DNA of 40,175 nucleotides from an uncultured Clostridia bacterium (GTDB lineage Bacteria > Bacillota > Clostridia > Christensenellales > Aristaeellaceae). The stretch covers positions 1 through 40,175 of the forward strand of contig CAKUFI010000019.1 of assembly GCA_934647305.1 (NCBI GenBank), in the 5' to 3' direction. The notes below the pieces were generated by a model. That model was not told the DNA's origin and did no database searches. It saw only the letters and a program-made list of their open reading frames with translations. This document shows, in pieces, positions 32,512 through 40,080 of this stretch. Within the stretch, counting starts at the first letter, position 1; each line of letters begins with the position of its first letter. A program made the position numbers and the translations under genes.

Positions 32512-32543
32512 GCGCGCCCGATGGCCCATGCTGTCGGGCGCGC
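32512..32543 (+). terminator. GC-rich hairpin after the exporter operon
   Basis: GCGCGCCCGA and TCGGGCGCGC pair perfectly 24 bases after the stop. The downstream bases ACGTTTGCC give no real T run, so termination strength is uncertain. Confidence 0.55.
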
Positions 32544-32576
32544 GCACGTTTGCCGCTTCCGCGGGCAGGTCGAGCC

Positions 32577-32606
32577 TTGACAAGGCCGCGTGGACTGTAG
32601 TAAAAT
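32577..32606 (+). promoter_or_regulatory. Promoter of the RadC-like/barstar-SGNH pair
   Basis: TTGACA (32577-32582), 18 bases, TAAAAT (32601-32606), about 48 bases before the TTG start. Confidence 0.75.
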
Positions 32607-32653
32607 GCCAATAGATTGTTATTGAAGTACTTTTCGGCAAGGAGGCGGCGCGT

Positions 32654-33439
32654 TTGGCGGGCGATCACGTCAATCACCGGCAGCGGATGCGGGAGAGAGT
32701 GCGCCGGGGCGGCCTGGATCAGCTGGCTCCGCATGAGGTGCTGGAGTACCTGCTCTATCACGCGATTCCGCAGGGCGACGTCAACCCGCTGGCCCACCGC
32801 CTGCTCAGGCGCTTCGGCACGATCGGCGCGGTGCTCTCCGCCCCGGAGGAGGAGCTGGTTCAGGTGGAGGGCGTGGGCGCGCACACCGCCCGGATGCTTC
32901 GCGCGGCGGGCGAGCTGGTGAGCGCCTATTGCGAAGAGAGCCGGAGGGAGCGCCGCCCGATCGAGAACCTGCGCGAGGCGCTGGGCAGACAGGCGCTGGA
33001 GAGCGAGCTGCCCGCGCGGCCGACGCTCGAGGTACACTGCTTCGATCAGGACGGCTACCTGCTGGGCAGCGCGCGGTATGACTGGACGGAGCCCTTCATG
33101 CGCACCAGGCAGCTGGTTGCGGGCGTGCTGGAGCTGAGGGCGCACAGCGTGGTGCTGGCGCTGCTGTGCCGGCGCGAGGGCTATGTGATGAGTGAGGAAA
33201 CCTGGGCGGAGATGCGCCGGGTGGTTCGGGCGCTGGTGCTCCTGGAGGTGCGGGTGATCGACGTGATGACGCGCACGCCGCAGGGCGAGGTCAGCAGTCG
33301 CCAGGCTGGTCAGCTCAGCGAGGCGATGACCGCCCTGACCAACTACAGCGCCGCCGAGGAAGACGAGTGGATGGGCGACTGGTCGAATGATTTTTCGGGC
33401 GCGATGGAGGATGCGGAGGATGAAAACGATCCGGGTTGA
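32654..33439 (+). CDS. RadC-like protein lacking the JAMM metal site
   Basis: The 261-residue protein has the RadC N-terminal UPF0758 helical domain (about 5-90; NHRQRMRERVRRGGLDQLAPHE is the family start, shown here to 22 positions only in part: LEYLLYHAIPQGDVNPLAHR and VEGVGAHTARML helix-hairpin-helix). The later domain aligns with the RadC/JAB fold (LARPTLEV-like strand, TRQLVAGVLELRAHSVVLAL), but HxH, the downstream serine and aspartate of the JAMM zinc site are absent (CRREGYVMSEETW instead). The acidic tail is an extra. Start is TTG at 32654 with GGAGG 8 bases upstream. It overlaps the next gene by 20 bases. It is probably non-catalytic; RadC's cellular role is itself unclear. Confidence 0.85.
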   Translation: MAGDHVNHRQRMRERVRRGGLDQLAPHEVLEYLLYHAIPQGDVNPLAHRLLRRFGTIGAVLSAPEEELVQVEGVGAHTARMLRAAGELVSAYCEESRRERRPIENLREALGRQALESELPARPTLEVHCFDQDGYLLGSARYDWTEPFMRTRQLVAGVLELRAHSVVLALLCRREGYVMSEETWAEMRRVVRALVLLEVRVIDVMTRTPQGEVSSRQAGQLSEAMTALTNYSAAEEDEWMGDWSNDFSGAMEDAEDENDPG

Positions 33440-34334
33440 CTTTTCAAAATGCGAGAACAGCGAACAGATGCACGAGCAGCTTCGGCGCGCGCTGAACCTG
33501 CCTGAATATTATGGAGGCAATCTGGACGCGCTGTGGGACTGCCTGAGCGGCGGGCTCGAGCTGCCCGCGCAGATCGAGGTACTGCCCGCGCCCGCTTTTC
33601 TGGCCGGGGAGCAGGCGGGGATACTGCGCCTGTTCGACGAGGCCGGACCGCTGGGCCTCACCTGGCGGGAGGTGCGCGACCTGCAGGAAAACGTCGTGCC
33701 CGCGACCGGGCAGAATAAAAAGCCGGTCTTCGTGCACCCGGACAGCGGCACGCGCATACTGTTTGCGGGCAATTCGATCACCAAGCACGCCCCCAAGCCC
33801 CAGATCGGCTGGGAAAAGGACTGCGGCATGGCGGCGTCGTGCCTTGAAAACGACTACGTGCACCTGTTCATGAAGCGCTTTCGCGAGGAAATCGACCCGC
33901 ACGCCGCCTTCTGCATCGCCCAGGTTGCGCCGTTTGAGCACGAGTTTTTCACCATGCAGCCGGGCGAGCTGTTTCAGGAGGCCGCGGACTTCGACGCGGA
34001 TCTGGTCCTGATGTTCTTCGGCGCGAACGTGGACAAGGCCTACGATACCGCCGAAAACCCGCCCGTGCGCTTCGGCGAGGCCTGCGAGCACCTGCGCGAC
34101 TTCTTCACGCCCACCGGACGCGCCCGCGTCTTTTATTCGGAAGGCTTCTACATCCGGCCCGTGCTCGACGAGGAAAAGCGCCAGGCGGCCCTGCACCGCG
34201 GCGACGGCTTTATCTCTATCCGCGATATCCGCGAGCGCGAGGACACCCACGGCCTGTTCAATCACCCGAATGACCTGGGCATGCGCCTGCTCGCCGACCG
34301 CTTCTTCGAGGAGATGACGGGGAGAGAACGATAG
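33420..34334 (+). CDS. Barstar-SGNH hydrolase fusion protein
   Basis: The 304-residue protein joins two known folds. Residues 1-90 match barstar, the barnase inhibitor: IRVDFSKCENSEQMHEQL, then LPEYYGGNLDALWDCL with D36, W39 and D40 at the positions of barstar D35, W38 and D39, and E74 near barstar E76. Residues 105-300 are an SGNH/GDSL-type domain: AGNSIT (S119), GANV (N203) and NHPND (H282). An aspartate three residues before H282 is missing (L279). The start has GGAGG 9 bases upstream inside the RadC-like gene. No stop, frameshift or internal start separates the halves. A ribonuclease toxin partner is not visible in the window. Confidence 0.88.
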   Translation: MKTIRVDFSKCENSEQMHEQLRRALNLPEYYGGNLDALWDCLSGGLELPAQIEVLPAPAFLAGEQAGILRLFDEAGPLGLTWREVRDLQENVVPATGQNKKPVFVHPDSGTRILFAGNSITKHAPKPQIGWEKDCGMAASCLENDYVHLFMKRFREEIDPHAAFCIAQVAPFEHEFFTMQPGELFQEAADFDADLVLMFFGANVDKAYDTAENPPVRFGEACEHLRDFFTPTGRARVFYSEGFYIRPVLDEEKRQAALHRGDGFISIRDIREREDTHGLFNHPNDLGMRLLADRFFEEMTGRER

Positions 34335-34480
34335 GAACGTTCGAGAGGCGGCCAGGAACGTTGGGGAGGCCGCCTTTTTGAAAAAGGCGCCTCCCCAAGC
34401 CCCACCCGGAAAACGCTTTGATCCGCGGGACATATTTCAATAAAGAGACGTGCTTCCCCGAATGAGGCGCCTGGCCATTC
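34335..34480 (-). repeat. Inverted copy of the GGATCAAAGTGC repeat family
   Basis: Read on the minus strand, 34426-34394 gives GCGGATCAAAGCG and CCGGGTGGGGCTTGGGG, followed by the GGAGGCGCC hairpin, as at 7293-7354. It includes the AACGTT segments and a CATTCGGGG core at about 34455-34464. From 34480 to 34640 I see no gene or clear repeat. Confidence 0.65.
34346..34379 (+). terminator. Terminator after the barstar-SGNH gene
   Basis: AGGCGGCC (34346-34353) and GGCCGCCT (34368-34375) pair and are followed by TTTTT. The right arm also pairs onward with AAAAAGGCGCCTCC, so two alternative hairpins are possible. Confidence 0.75.
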
Positions 34481-34649
34481 AGGGAGGAATGACGGGCCTA
34501 TTTATGCGTCCGAGACGCGCCGGATTGCGCAGGGGAAACGGAGGCGGGGGAGACTGTCCCAAACGCTTTCGCAAAGTGCAGGAAAGATTGCCGAACGCCG
34601 CGCCGGGCGGCGGAAAGGCATCTTTTTTTCGCGAAATGTGCATTTGTGG

Positions 34650-34678
34650 TTGAATTTTTGCTTATCATTTGGTATACT
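34650..34678 (+). promoter_or_regulatory. Promoter of the BMP/Nup importer operon
   Basis: TTGAAT (34650-34655), 17 bases, TATACT (34673-34678) with TGG before the -10. The leader is about 50 bases and contains CAGGAGGG. Confidence 0.78.
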
Positions 34679-34733
34679 AGACGCGGTGAGTTTGCATCGC
34701 CAAAATTAACTGCATCACAGGAGGGATTTTACC

Positions 34734-35801
34734 ATGAAGAAGTTTATCGCGCTGCTTCTCGTCGCCCTGATGCTCGTGCCCTGCGTGGCCCTGGCTTCCG
34801 GAGACAACTACGAGATTGCCCTGGTCACCGACGTGGGCAACATCGACGACCATTCCTTCAACCAGAGCGCCTGGGAGGGCGTGAAGCAGTTCGCCGAGGA
34901 AAAGGGCGTGACCTACGCCTACTATCGTCCGTCCGAGGACTCCACCGACGCGCGTATCGACGCGATGACCTCCGCCATCGACAAGGGCGCCAAGACCATC
35001 GTCTGCCCCGGCTATCTGTTTGAGGATTCCGTTTACGAGATGCAGAAGAAGTATCCCGAGGTCAACTTCCTGCTGCTGGACGGCGAGCCCCACACCGCCG
35101 ACTACGCCACCTATGAGACCACTGCCAACACCCACTGCATCCTCTATCAGGAGGAGCAGGCCGGTTACTTCGCGGGCTACGCGGCCGTGAAGGACGGCTA
35201 CACCGAGCTGGGCTTCCTGGGCGGCATGGCCGTTCCCGCCGTCATCCGCTACGGCTACGGCTTCGTGCAGGGCGCCGACGCGGCCGCTGCCGAGATGGGC
35301 AAGACCGTGAACATCAAGTACTGGTACTGCGATTCCTTCACCCCCAATGACGACATCAAGACCAAGATGAGCGGCTGGTACACCGAGGGCACCGAGGTCG
35401 TCTTCGCCTGCGGCGGCGGCATCTACCTGTCCGCGACTGCGGCCGCCGAAGAGGCTGGCAAGAAGGTTATCGGCGTGGACACCGACCAGGCGCTCGACTC
35501 CGACACCATCATCACCTCCGCGATGAAGGGCCTGACCAACTCCGTCGTGCTGGCTCTGACTGACCTGTACGCTAACAACGGCGTCTGGCCCGAGGCGTAT
35601 GCCGGCAAGACCGCGACCCTGGGCGTGAAGGACGACTGCGTGGGCCTGCCCACCGCCGAAGCCTCCTGGCGCCTGACCACCTTCACCGTGGACGAGTACA
35701 ACGCCCTCTACGAGAAGGTCAAGTCCGGTGAGATCGTGGTTTCCAACGCCACCGACGTGGAGCCCACCGTGACCGCCGCGACCGTGGACTATCAGAACTG
35801 A
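34734..35801 (+). CDS. BMP family substrate-binding protein
   Basis: The 355-residue protein has a signal peptide (MKKFIALLLVALMLVPCVAL, likely cut after ALA at about 21) and the PnrA/TmpC-type BMP fold: IALVTDVGNIDDHSFNQSAW, EEQAGYFAGYAA, LGFLGGMAVPAVIRYGYGF, FACGGGIYLSATAAAEEAG and VIGVDTDQAL. BMP proteins bind purine nucleosides outside the cell. The cysteine in LVPC is not in a good lipobox, so lipid anchoring is doubtful. It is followed by a terminator, then the ATPase and two permeases, the usual Nup layout. Confidence 0.93.
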   Translation: MKKFIALLLVALMLVPCVALASGDNYEIALVTDVGNIDDHSFNQSAWEGVKQFAEEKGVTYAYYRPSEDSTDARIDAMTSAIDKGAKTIVCPGYLFEDSVYEMQKKYPEVNFLLLDGEPHTADYATYETTANTHCILYQEEQAGYFAGYAAVKDGYTELGFLGGMAVPAVIRYGYGFVQGADAAAAEMGKTVNIKYWYCDSFTPNDDIKTKMSGWYTEGTEVVFACGGGIYLSATAAAEEAGKKVIGVDTDQALDSDTIITSAMKGLTNSVVLALTDLYANNGVWPEAYAGKTATLGVKDDCVGLPTAEASWRLTTFTVDEYNALYEKVKSGEIVVSNATDVEPTVTAATVDYQN

Positions 35802-35815
35802 TCAACCTGTCCGCA

Positions 35816-35848
35816 AGGGAGCCGGGCTTCGCGCTTGGCTCCCTTTTT
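35816..35848 (+). terminator. Terminator between binding protein and transporter genes
   Basis: AAGGGAGCC and GGCTCCCTT form a 9-bp stem followed by TTTTT (35844-35848), 15 bases after the BMP stop. No separate promoter is clear before the ATPase, so this probably lets part of transcription through, giving more binding protein than channel. Confidence 0.88.
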
Positions 35849-35885
35849 CCAAAAGGGAACGCATAAAGACAACGAGGGGAATCTT

Positions 35886-37436
35886 ATGAGCGAATATGTA
35901 ATCGAGATGCTGAACATCACCAAAGAATTCCCTGGAATTAAGGCCAACGACAACGTGACGCTTCAGCTCAGAAAGGGCGAGATTCACGCGCTGCTGGGCG
36001 AAAACGGCGCGGGCAAGTCCACGCTGATGAGCGTGCTGTTCGGCCTGTATCAGCCGGATCAGGGAACCATCAAGAAGGACGGACAGGTCGTCAAGATCAA
36101 CGATCCCAACGACGCCAACGCCCTGCACATCGGTATGGTGCACCAGCACTTCAAGCTGGTCGAGGTCTTTTCGGTTCTGGACAACATCATCCTGGGCGCG
36201 GAGGATACCCATCTGGGCTTCCTTCAGAAGAAAAACGCCCGCAAAAAGGTGCTTGAATTGAGCGAGAAGTACGGGATGCGCGTGGATCCCGACGCCTTGA
36301 TTGAAGATATATCGGTCGGCATGCAGCAGCGCGTGGAGATCCTCAAGATGCTCTACCGCGACAACGAAATCCTGATTCTGGATGAGCCGACCGCCGTGCT
36401 CACCCCGCAGGAAATCGACGAGCTGATGGAGATCATGCGCGGCTTCGCGCGGGAGGGCAAGTCCATTCTGTTCATCACGCACAAGCTGTCCGAGATCATG
36501 GCGGTGGCCGACCGCTGCACGGTGCTGCGCAAGGGCAAGTGCATCGGCACGGTGGACATCAAGGACACCACCAAGGAGGAGCTCTCCCGGATGATGGTGG
36601 GCCGCCCGGTCAGCCTGCAGGTCGAGAAGCAGGATCGCACGCCCGGTGAAGTCATCCTGGATGTGAAGGACGTGTCGGTCAGGAGCCGCGTGCACGCCGC
36701 CGACGCGGTCAAGAACGTGTCGCTTCAGGTGCGCGCGGGCGAGATCGTGTGCCTGGCGGGCATCGAGGGCAACGGGCAGACCGAGTTCGTGGCGGGATTG
36801 ACCGGCCTTGAGCCGGTGCGCACGGGCAGCATCCGCCTCTGCGGAAAGGAAATTGCCCACGCGCCCATCCGTGAGCGCAGCAAGGCCGGCATGAGCCACA
36901 TCCCCGAGGACCGGCACAAGCACGGTCTGATTCTGGACTACACGCTGGAGGAGAACCTAGTGCTGCAGCGCTACTGGCAGCCGCAGTTCCAGAACCACGG
37001 CTTTATCCGCAGGGACGCGGTGCGCGCCTATGCCGAGCGGCTGATTGAGCAGTTCGACGTGCGCAGCGGCCAGGGCCCGGTGACGACGGCGCGCAGCATG
37101 TCCGGCGGCAACCAGCAGAAGGCCATTATCGCGCGCGAAATCGACCTGAACGCGCCGCTGCTGGTGGCGGTGCAGCCCACGCGCGGACTGGACGTGGGCG
37201 CGATCGAGTACATTCACAGGCAGCTGGTCGCCCAGCGGGACGCGGGCAAGGCGGTGCTGCTGGTGTCGCTGGAGCTGGACGAGGTCATGAACGTCAGCGA
37301 CCGGATACTCGTCATGTACGGCGGGGAAATCGTGGGCGAGTTTGACCCGAAGAAGACCACCGCCGAGGAGCTGGGCCTGTACATGGCCGGCGCCAGGCGG
37401 CAGAATATGAAGGCAAAGGAGGAATCCCGCGGATGA
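35886..37436 (+). CDS. Nup-type ABC importer ATPase with two ATPase domains
   Basis: The 516-residue protein is a tandem ATPase of the carbohydrate uptake 2/nucleoside group. Domain 1 (about 5-235) has Walker A GENGAGKST, Q-loop MVHQHFKL, signature ISVGMQQRVEIL, Walker B ILILDEPTAVL and H-loop FITHKL. Domain 2 (about 260-500) has a degenerate P-loop GIEGNGQTE, signature MSGGNQQKAI and LLVAVQPTRGLDVG, where the glutamate is glutamine as usual in this group. It powers the two permeases downstream. The start at 35886 follows GAGGGGAATCTT. Its stop overlaps the next start (ATGA). Confidence 0.94.
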   Translation: MSEYVIEMLNITKEFPGIKANDNVTLQLRKGEIHALLGENGAGKSTLMSVLFGLYQPDQGTIKKDGQVVKINDPNDANALHIGMVHQHFKLVEVFSVLDNIILGAEDTHLGFLQKKNARKKVLELSEKYGMRVDPDALIEDISVGMQQRVEILKMLYRDNEILILDEPTAVLTPQEIDELMEIMRGFAREGKSILFITHKLSEIMAVADRCTVLRKGKCIGTVDIKDTTKEELSRMMVGRPVSLQVEKQDRTPGEVILDVKDVSVRSRVHAADAVKNVSLQVRAGEIVCLAGIEGNGQTEFVAGLTGLEPVRTGSIRLCGKEIAHAPIRERSKAGMSHIPEDRHKHGLILDYTLEENLVLQRYWQPQFQNHGFIRRDAVRAYAERLIEQFDVRSGQGPVTTARSMSGGNQQKAIIAREIDLNAPLLVAVQPTRGLDVGAIEYIHRQLVAQRDAGKAVLLVSLELDEVMNVSDRILVMYGGEIVGEFDPKKTTAEELGLYMAGARRQNMKAKEESRG

Positions 37437-38527
37437 AATTCCTGAAAAATCTGCGCAAAAAGCCGGGCGTGGCCAGCTGCGCCGCGTCGCTGATTTCCAT
37501 ACTGGCGGGCCTTCTGGTGGGCTTTGTGCTGCTGATTGCCTTCAACGCGCCCTACGCCGTGTACGGTCTGAAGAAGATCCTGACTACCGGCGCGGGCTCG
37601 ATGGATCGCTTCGCCAAGGTGCTCTACCAGACCACCCCGCTGATCATGTGCGGCTTGTCGGTGGGCTTCGCCTTCAAGACCGGCCTGTTCAACATCGGCG
37701 CGTCCGGTCAGGCGACGGTGGGCGCGTTCTGCGCGCTGACGTTCGCGATACAGTTCCAGATGCCCTGGTATGTGTGCCTGCTCATTTCGATTGTGGGCGG
37801 CGCGCTGTGGGGCGCGATTCCCGGCCTGTTCAAGGCCTACTTCAACGTCAACGAGGTCATCACCTCGATCATGTTCAACTGGATCGGCCTATTCGCGGTG
37901 AACCTGGCACTCAACAACATGCCCAAGATGCTGGCCAACGCCTGGGGTGCGGTCAACCGCGACCGCACCGCGCCGCTTGCCAAGGCCAACCCCTCGGCTA
38001 TACTGCCCAAGCTGGGCCTGGACGAGCTGATGGGCTCGAACTACATCAACCTGGGCATTTTCCTGGCGATCCTCGTGGCGATCGTCATGTGGGTGATCCT
38101 GAGCAAGACCACCTTCGGCTACGAGCTCAAGGCCTGCGGCCACAACCGCAGCGCCAGCGAATACGCCGGCATCAACGCCAGGCGCAACATCCTGCTCTCG
38201 ATGACCATCGCGGGCGCGCTGTCCGGCCTGGGCGGCGGCATGTGGTACCTGGGCGGCACGATGCAGTACACCCTGGTCAAGAACCTGCTGGCCATGGGCT
38301 TTAACGGCATCCCGGTGGCCCTTCTGGGCGCGTCCCACCCGATCGGCATCCTGTTCAGCGCGCTGTTCATTTCCTACATTCAGGTGGGCGGCGACGCGCT
38401 GCAGCCCGAGTTCGCCAAGGAGATCATCGACATCATCATCGCCGCGATCATCTACCTGAGCGCGTTTTCCCTGCTCATCAAGGAGTTCATCACCCGCAGC
38501 CATAAGAAGGAGGGGAAAGCGAAATGA
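37433..38527 (+). CDS. Nup-type ABC importer permease 1
   Basis: The 364-residue membrane protein belongs to the branched-chain amino acid/BMP-type permease family: LYQTTPLIMCGLSVGFAFK, TGLFNIGASGQATVGAFCAL, FNVNEVITSIMFNWI, ACGHNRSASEYAGINARR and ALSGLGGGMWYLGG are typical of the NupB/YufP branch. It is longer than permease 2, as usual. It overlaps the ATPase and the next permease by 4 bases each (ATGA), so the proteins are made in fixed ratio. Confidence 0.94.
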   Translation: MKFLKNLRKKPGVASCAASLISILAGLLVGFVLLIAFNAPYAVYGLKKILTTGAGSMDRFAKVLYQTTPLIMCGLSVGFAFKTGLFNIGASGQATVGAFCALTFAIQFQMPWYVCLLISIVGGALWGAIPGLFKAYFNVNEVITSIMFNWIGLFAVNLALNNMPKMLANAWGAVNRDRTAPLAKANPSAILPKLGLDELMGSNYINLGIFLAILVAIVMWVILSKTTFGYELKACGHNRSASEYAGINARRNILLSMTIAGALSGLGGGMWYLGGTMQYTLVKNLLAMGFNGIPVALLGASHPIGILFSALFISYIQVGGDALQPEFAKEIIDIIIAAIIYLSAFSLLIKEFITRSHKKEGKAK

Positions 38528-39510
38528 TTATCCTCGCCGACATTCTCAGTGCAACCATACTGTTCGCCGTGCCGCTTCTGCTGGTGGCGCTGGGAGGCAT
38601 GTTCTCCGAGCGCAGCGGCGTGATCAACATCGCGCTGGAGGGCGTGATGATCGTGGGCGCGCTGACCAGCTGCCTGGTGCTCAAGGCCATGGACGCGGTC
38701 GCCTTCTGGCCCGCTCATTCGCAGCTGGGCATGCTGCTGGCCGTCCTGGCGGCGGGCGCGGTGGGCATGCTGTTCTCGCTGCTGCTGGCCTTCGCCTCGA
38801 TCAACCTCAAGGCCGACCAGACCATCGGCGGCACCGCGCTCAACATGCTGGCTCCGGCCATCGCCATCGTCGTGACCTGGGCGATCCAGGGTCAGGGCCA
38901 GACCACCATCCTCATTCCCACCTGGATCCGCATCACGCAGGCCGATTTCGGCCTCGAGGCGGCGGACACCTTCCTGCAGCGCCTGCTCTTCAAGAGCTTC
39001 TATCTGACTACGCCCATTGCGTTTTTGCTGCTGATTCTCTCCTGGCTGGTGATGTACAAGACCCGGCTGGGCCTCAGGCTGCGCGCGTGCGGCGAGCATC
39101 CTCAGGCGGCGGACGCGGCAGGCATCAGCGTCTATCGCATGCGCTACACGGGCGTGCTCATCTCCGGCTTTCTGGCAGGCGTCGGCGGCTTCGCCTTTGC
39201 CATCGCCGCGGGCTCCGGCTTCCAGGCCACGGTGGCCGGCTACGGCTTCCTGGCCCTGGCCGTGATGATCTTCGGCAACTGGAAGCCACTGCCCATACTG
39301 GGTGCGTCGCTGTTCTTCGCCTTCTTCAAGATCATCGGCTCCTACAGCGCGTCCATTCCCTTCCTGCCCACCTTCAGCGGCGTGAAGTCCAAGGAATACA
39401 TCTATCAGATGCTTCCCTATCTGGTCACGATGATCGTACTCGTCCTGACCTCCAAGAAGTCCCACGCCCCCAAGGCTGAAGGCATCCCCTACGACAAGGG
39501 TCAGCGCTAG
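38524..39510 (+). CDS. Nup-type ABC importer permease 2
   Basis: The 328-residue partner permease (NupC/YufQ branch) begins directly in membrane helices and carries GGMFSERSGVINIALEGVMI, TIGGTALNMLAP, RACGEHPQAADAAGISVYR and SGFLAGVGGFAFAI. With permease 1 it forms the nucleoside channel. It starts with ATGA overlap at 38524 and has AGGAGGGG 9 bases upstream. The operon ends here; only repeats follow. Confidence 0.94.
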   Translation: MIILADILSATILFAVPLLLVALGGMFSERSGVINIALEGVMIVGALTSCLVLKAMDAVAFWPAHSQLGMLLAVLAAGAVGMLFSLLLAFASINLKADQTIGGTALNMLAPAIAIVVTWAIQGQGQTTILIPTWIRITQADFGLEAADTFLQRLLFKSFYLTTPIAFLLLILSWLVMYKTRLGLRLRACGEHPQAADAAGISVYRMRYTGVLISGFLAGVGGFAFAIAAGSGFQATVAGYGFLALAVMIFGNWKPLPILGASLFFAFFKIIGSYSASIPFLPTFSGVKSKEYIYQMLPYLVTMIVLVLTSKKSHAPKAEGIPYDKGQR

Positions 39511-39980
39511 GCAGGCTGAGCCTGCACGCACTTGCTGCCGCCGAGGCCACACGCATCCTTCGGCCATAAATTAGAGCCTCAGGATGCTTCGTGGTCGAAA
39601 GACCCGGGGCAACTGCCCCACAAGAGCTGCGCGTGAGCCACACGAATCCGGGAGCCACCGGGCAGTGCCCGGTTCCGCCTGCTGCCGCCTGGGCCACACG
39701 AATCCGGGAGCCACCGGGCAGTGCCCGGTTCCACTTGCTGCCGCCTGGGCCACACGCATCCTTCGGCCATAAATTAGAGCCTCAGGATGCTTCGCGGTCG
39801 AAAGACCCGGGGCAACTGCCCCACAAGAGCTATGCGTGAGCCACACGAATCCGGGAGCCACCGGGCAGTGCCCGGTTCCGCCTGCTGCCGCCGTGAGCCA
39901 CACGAATCCGGGAGCCATAGATTAGAGCTCCCGGATTCTTCGTATTTCTGTGACTTAAGGATAGTGCCCCACAAGGCGTT
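39511..39980 (+). repeat. 203-bp tandem repeats with fixed-loop hairpins
   Basis: After a GGCAGGCTGAGCCTGC palindrome, a unit starting CCACACGCATCCTTCGG (39548) repeats at 39751, a 203-bp period. Units contain a fixed-loop hairpin (39553-39587, 39756-39790), a GGGGCAACTGCCCC hairpin with the box CCCCACAAGAGCT, CACACGAATCCGGGAGCC segments, and CCGGGCAGTGCCCGG palindromes joined by a CTGCTGCCGCC linker. A third fixed-loop hairpin lies at 39904-39938. No gene is present. Confidence 0.88.
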
Positions 39981-39989
39981 CCTATCGAC

Positions 39990-40025
39990 GACTATCGGCC
40001 GCCATAGATTAAAGCGGCCGAAGTC
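39990..40025 (+). repeat. Fixed-loop hairpin, inverted relative to the 15 kb copies
   Basis: Arms GACTATCGGCCGC (39990-40002) and GCGGCCGAAGTC (40014-40025) enclose the loop CATAGATTAAA. It is the exact reverse complement of the hairpins at 15164 and 15310. Confidence 0.9.
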
Positions 40026-40080
40026 TGCGAATCTGCCGTGCAGTGCCCACTTCCCCGTGCCTCGCCTGAAAGGGGAGGTC

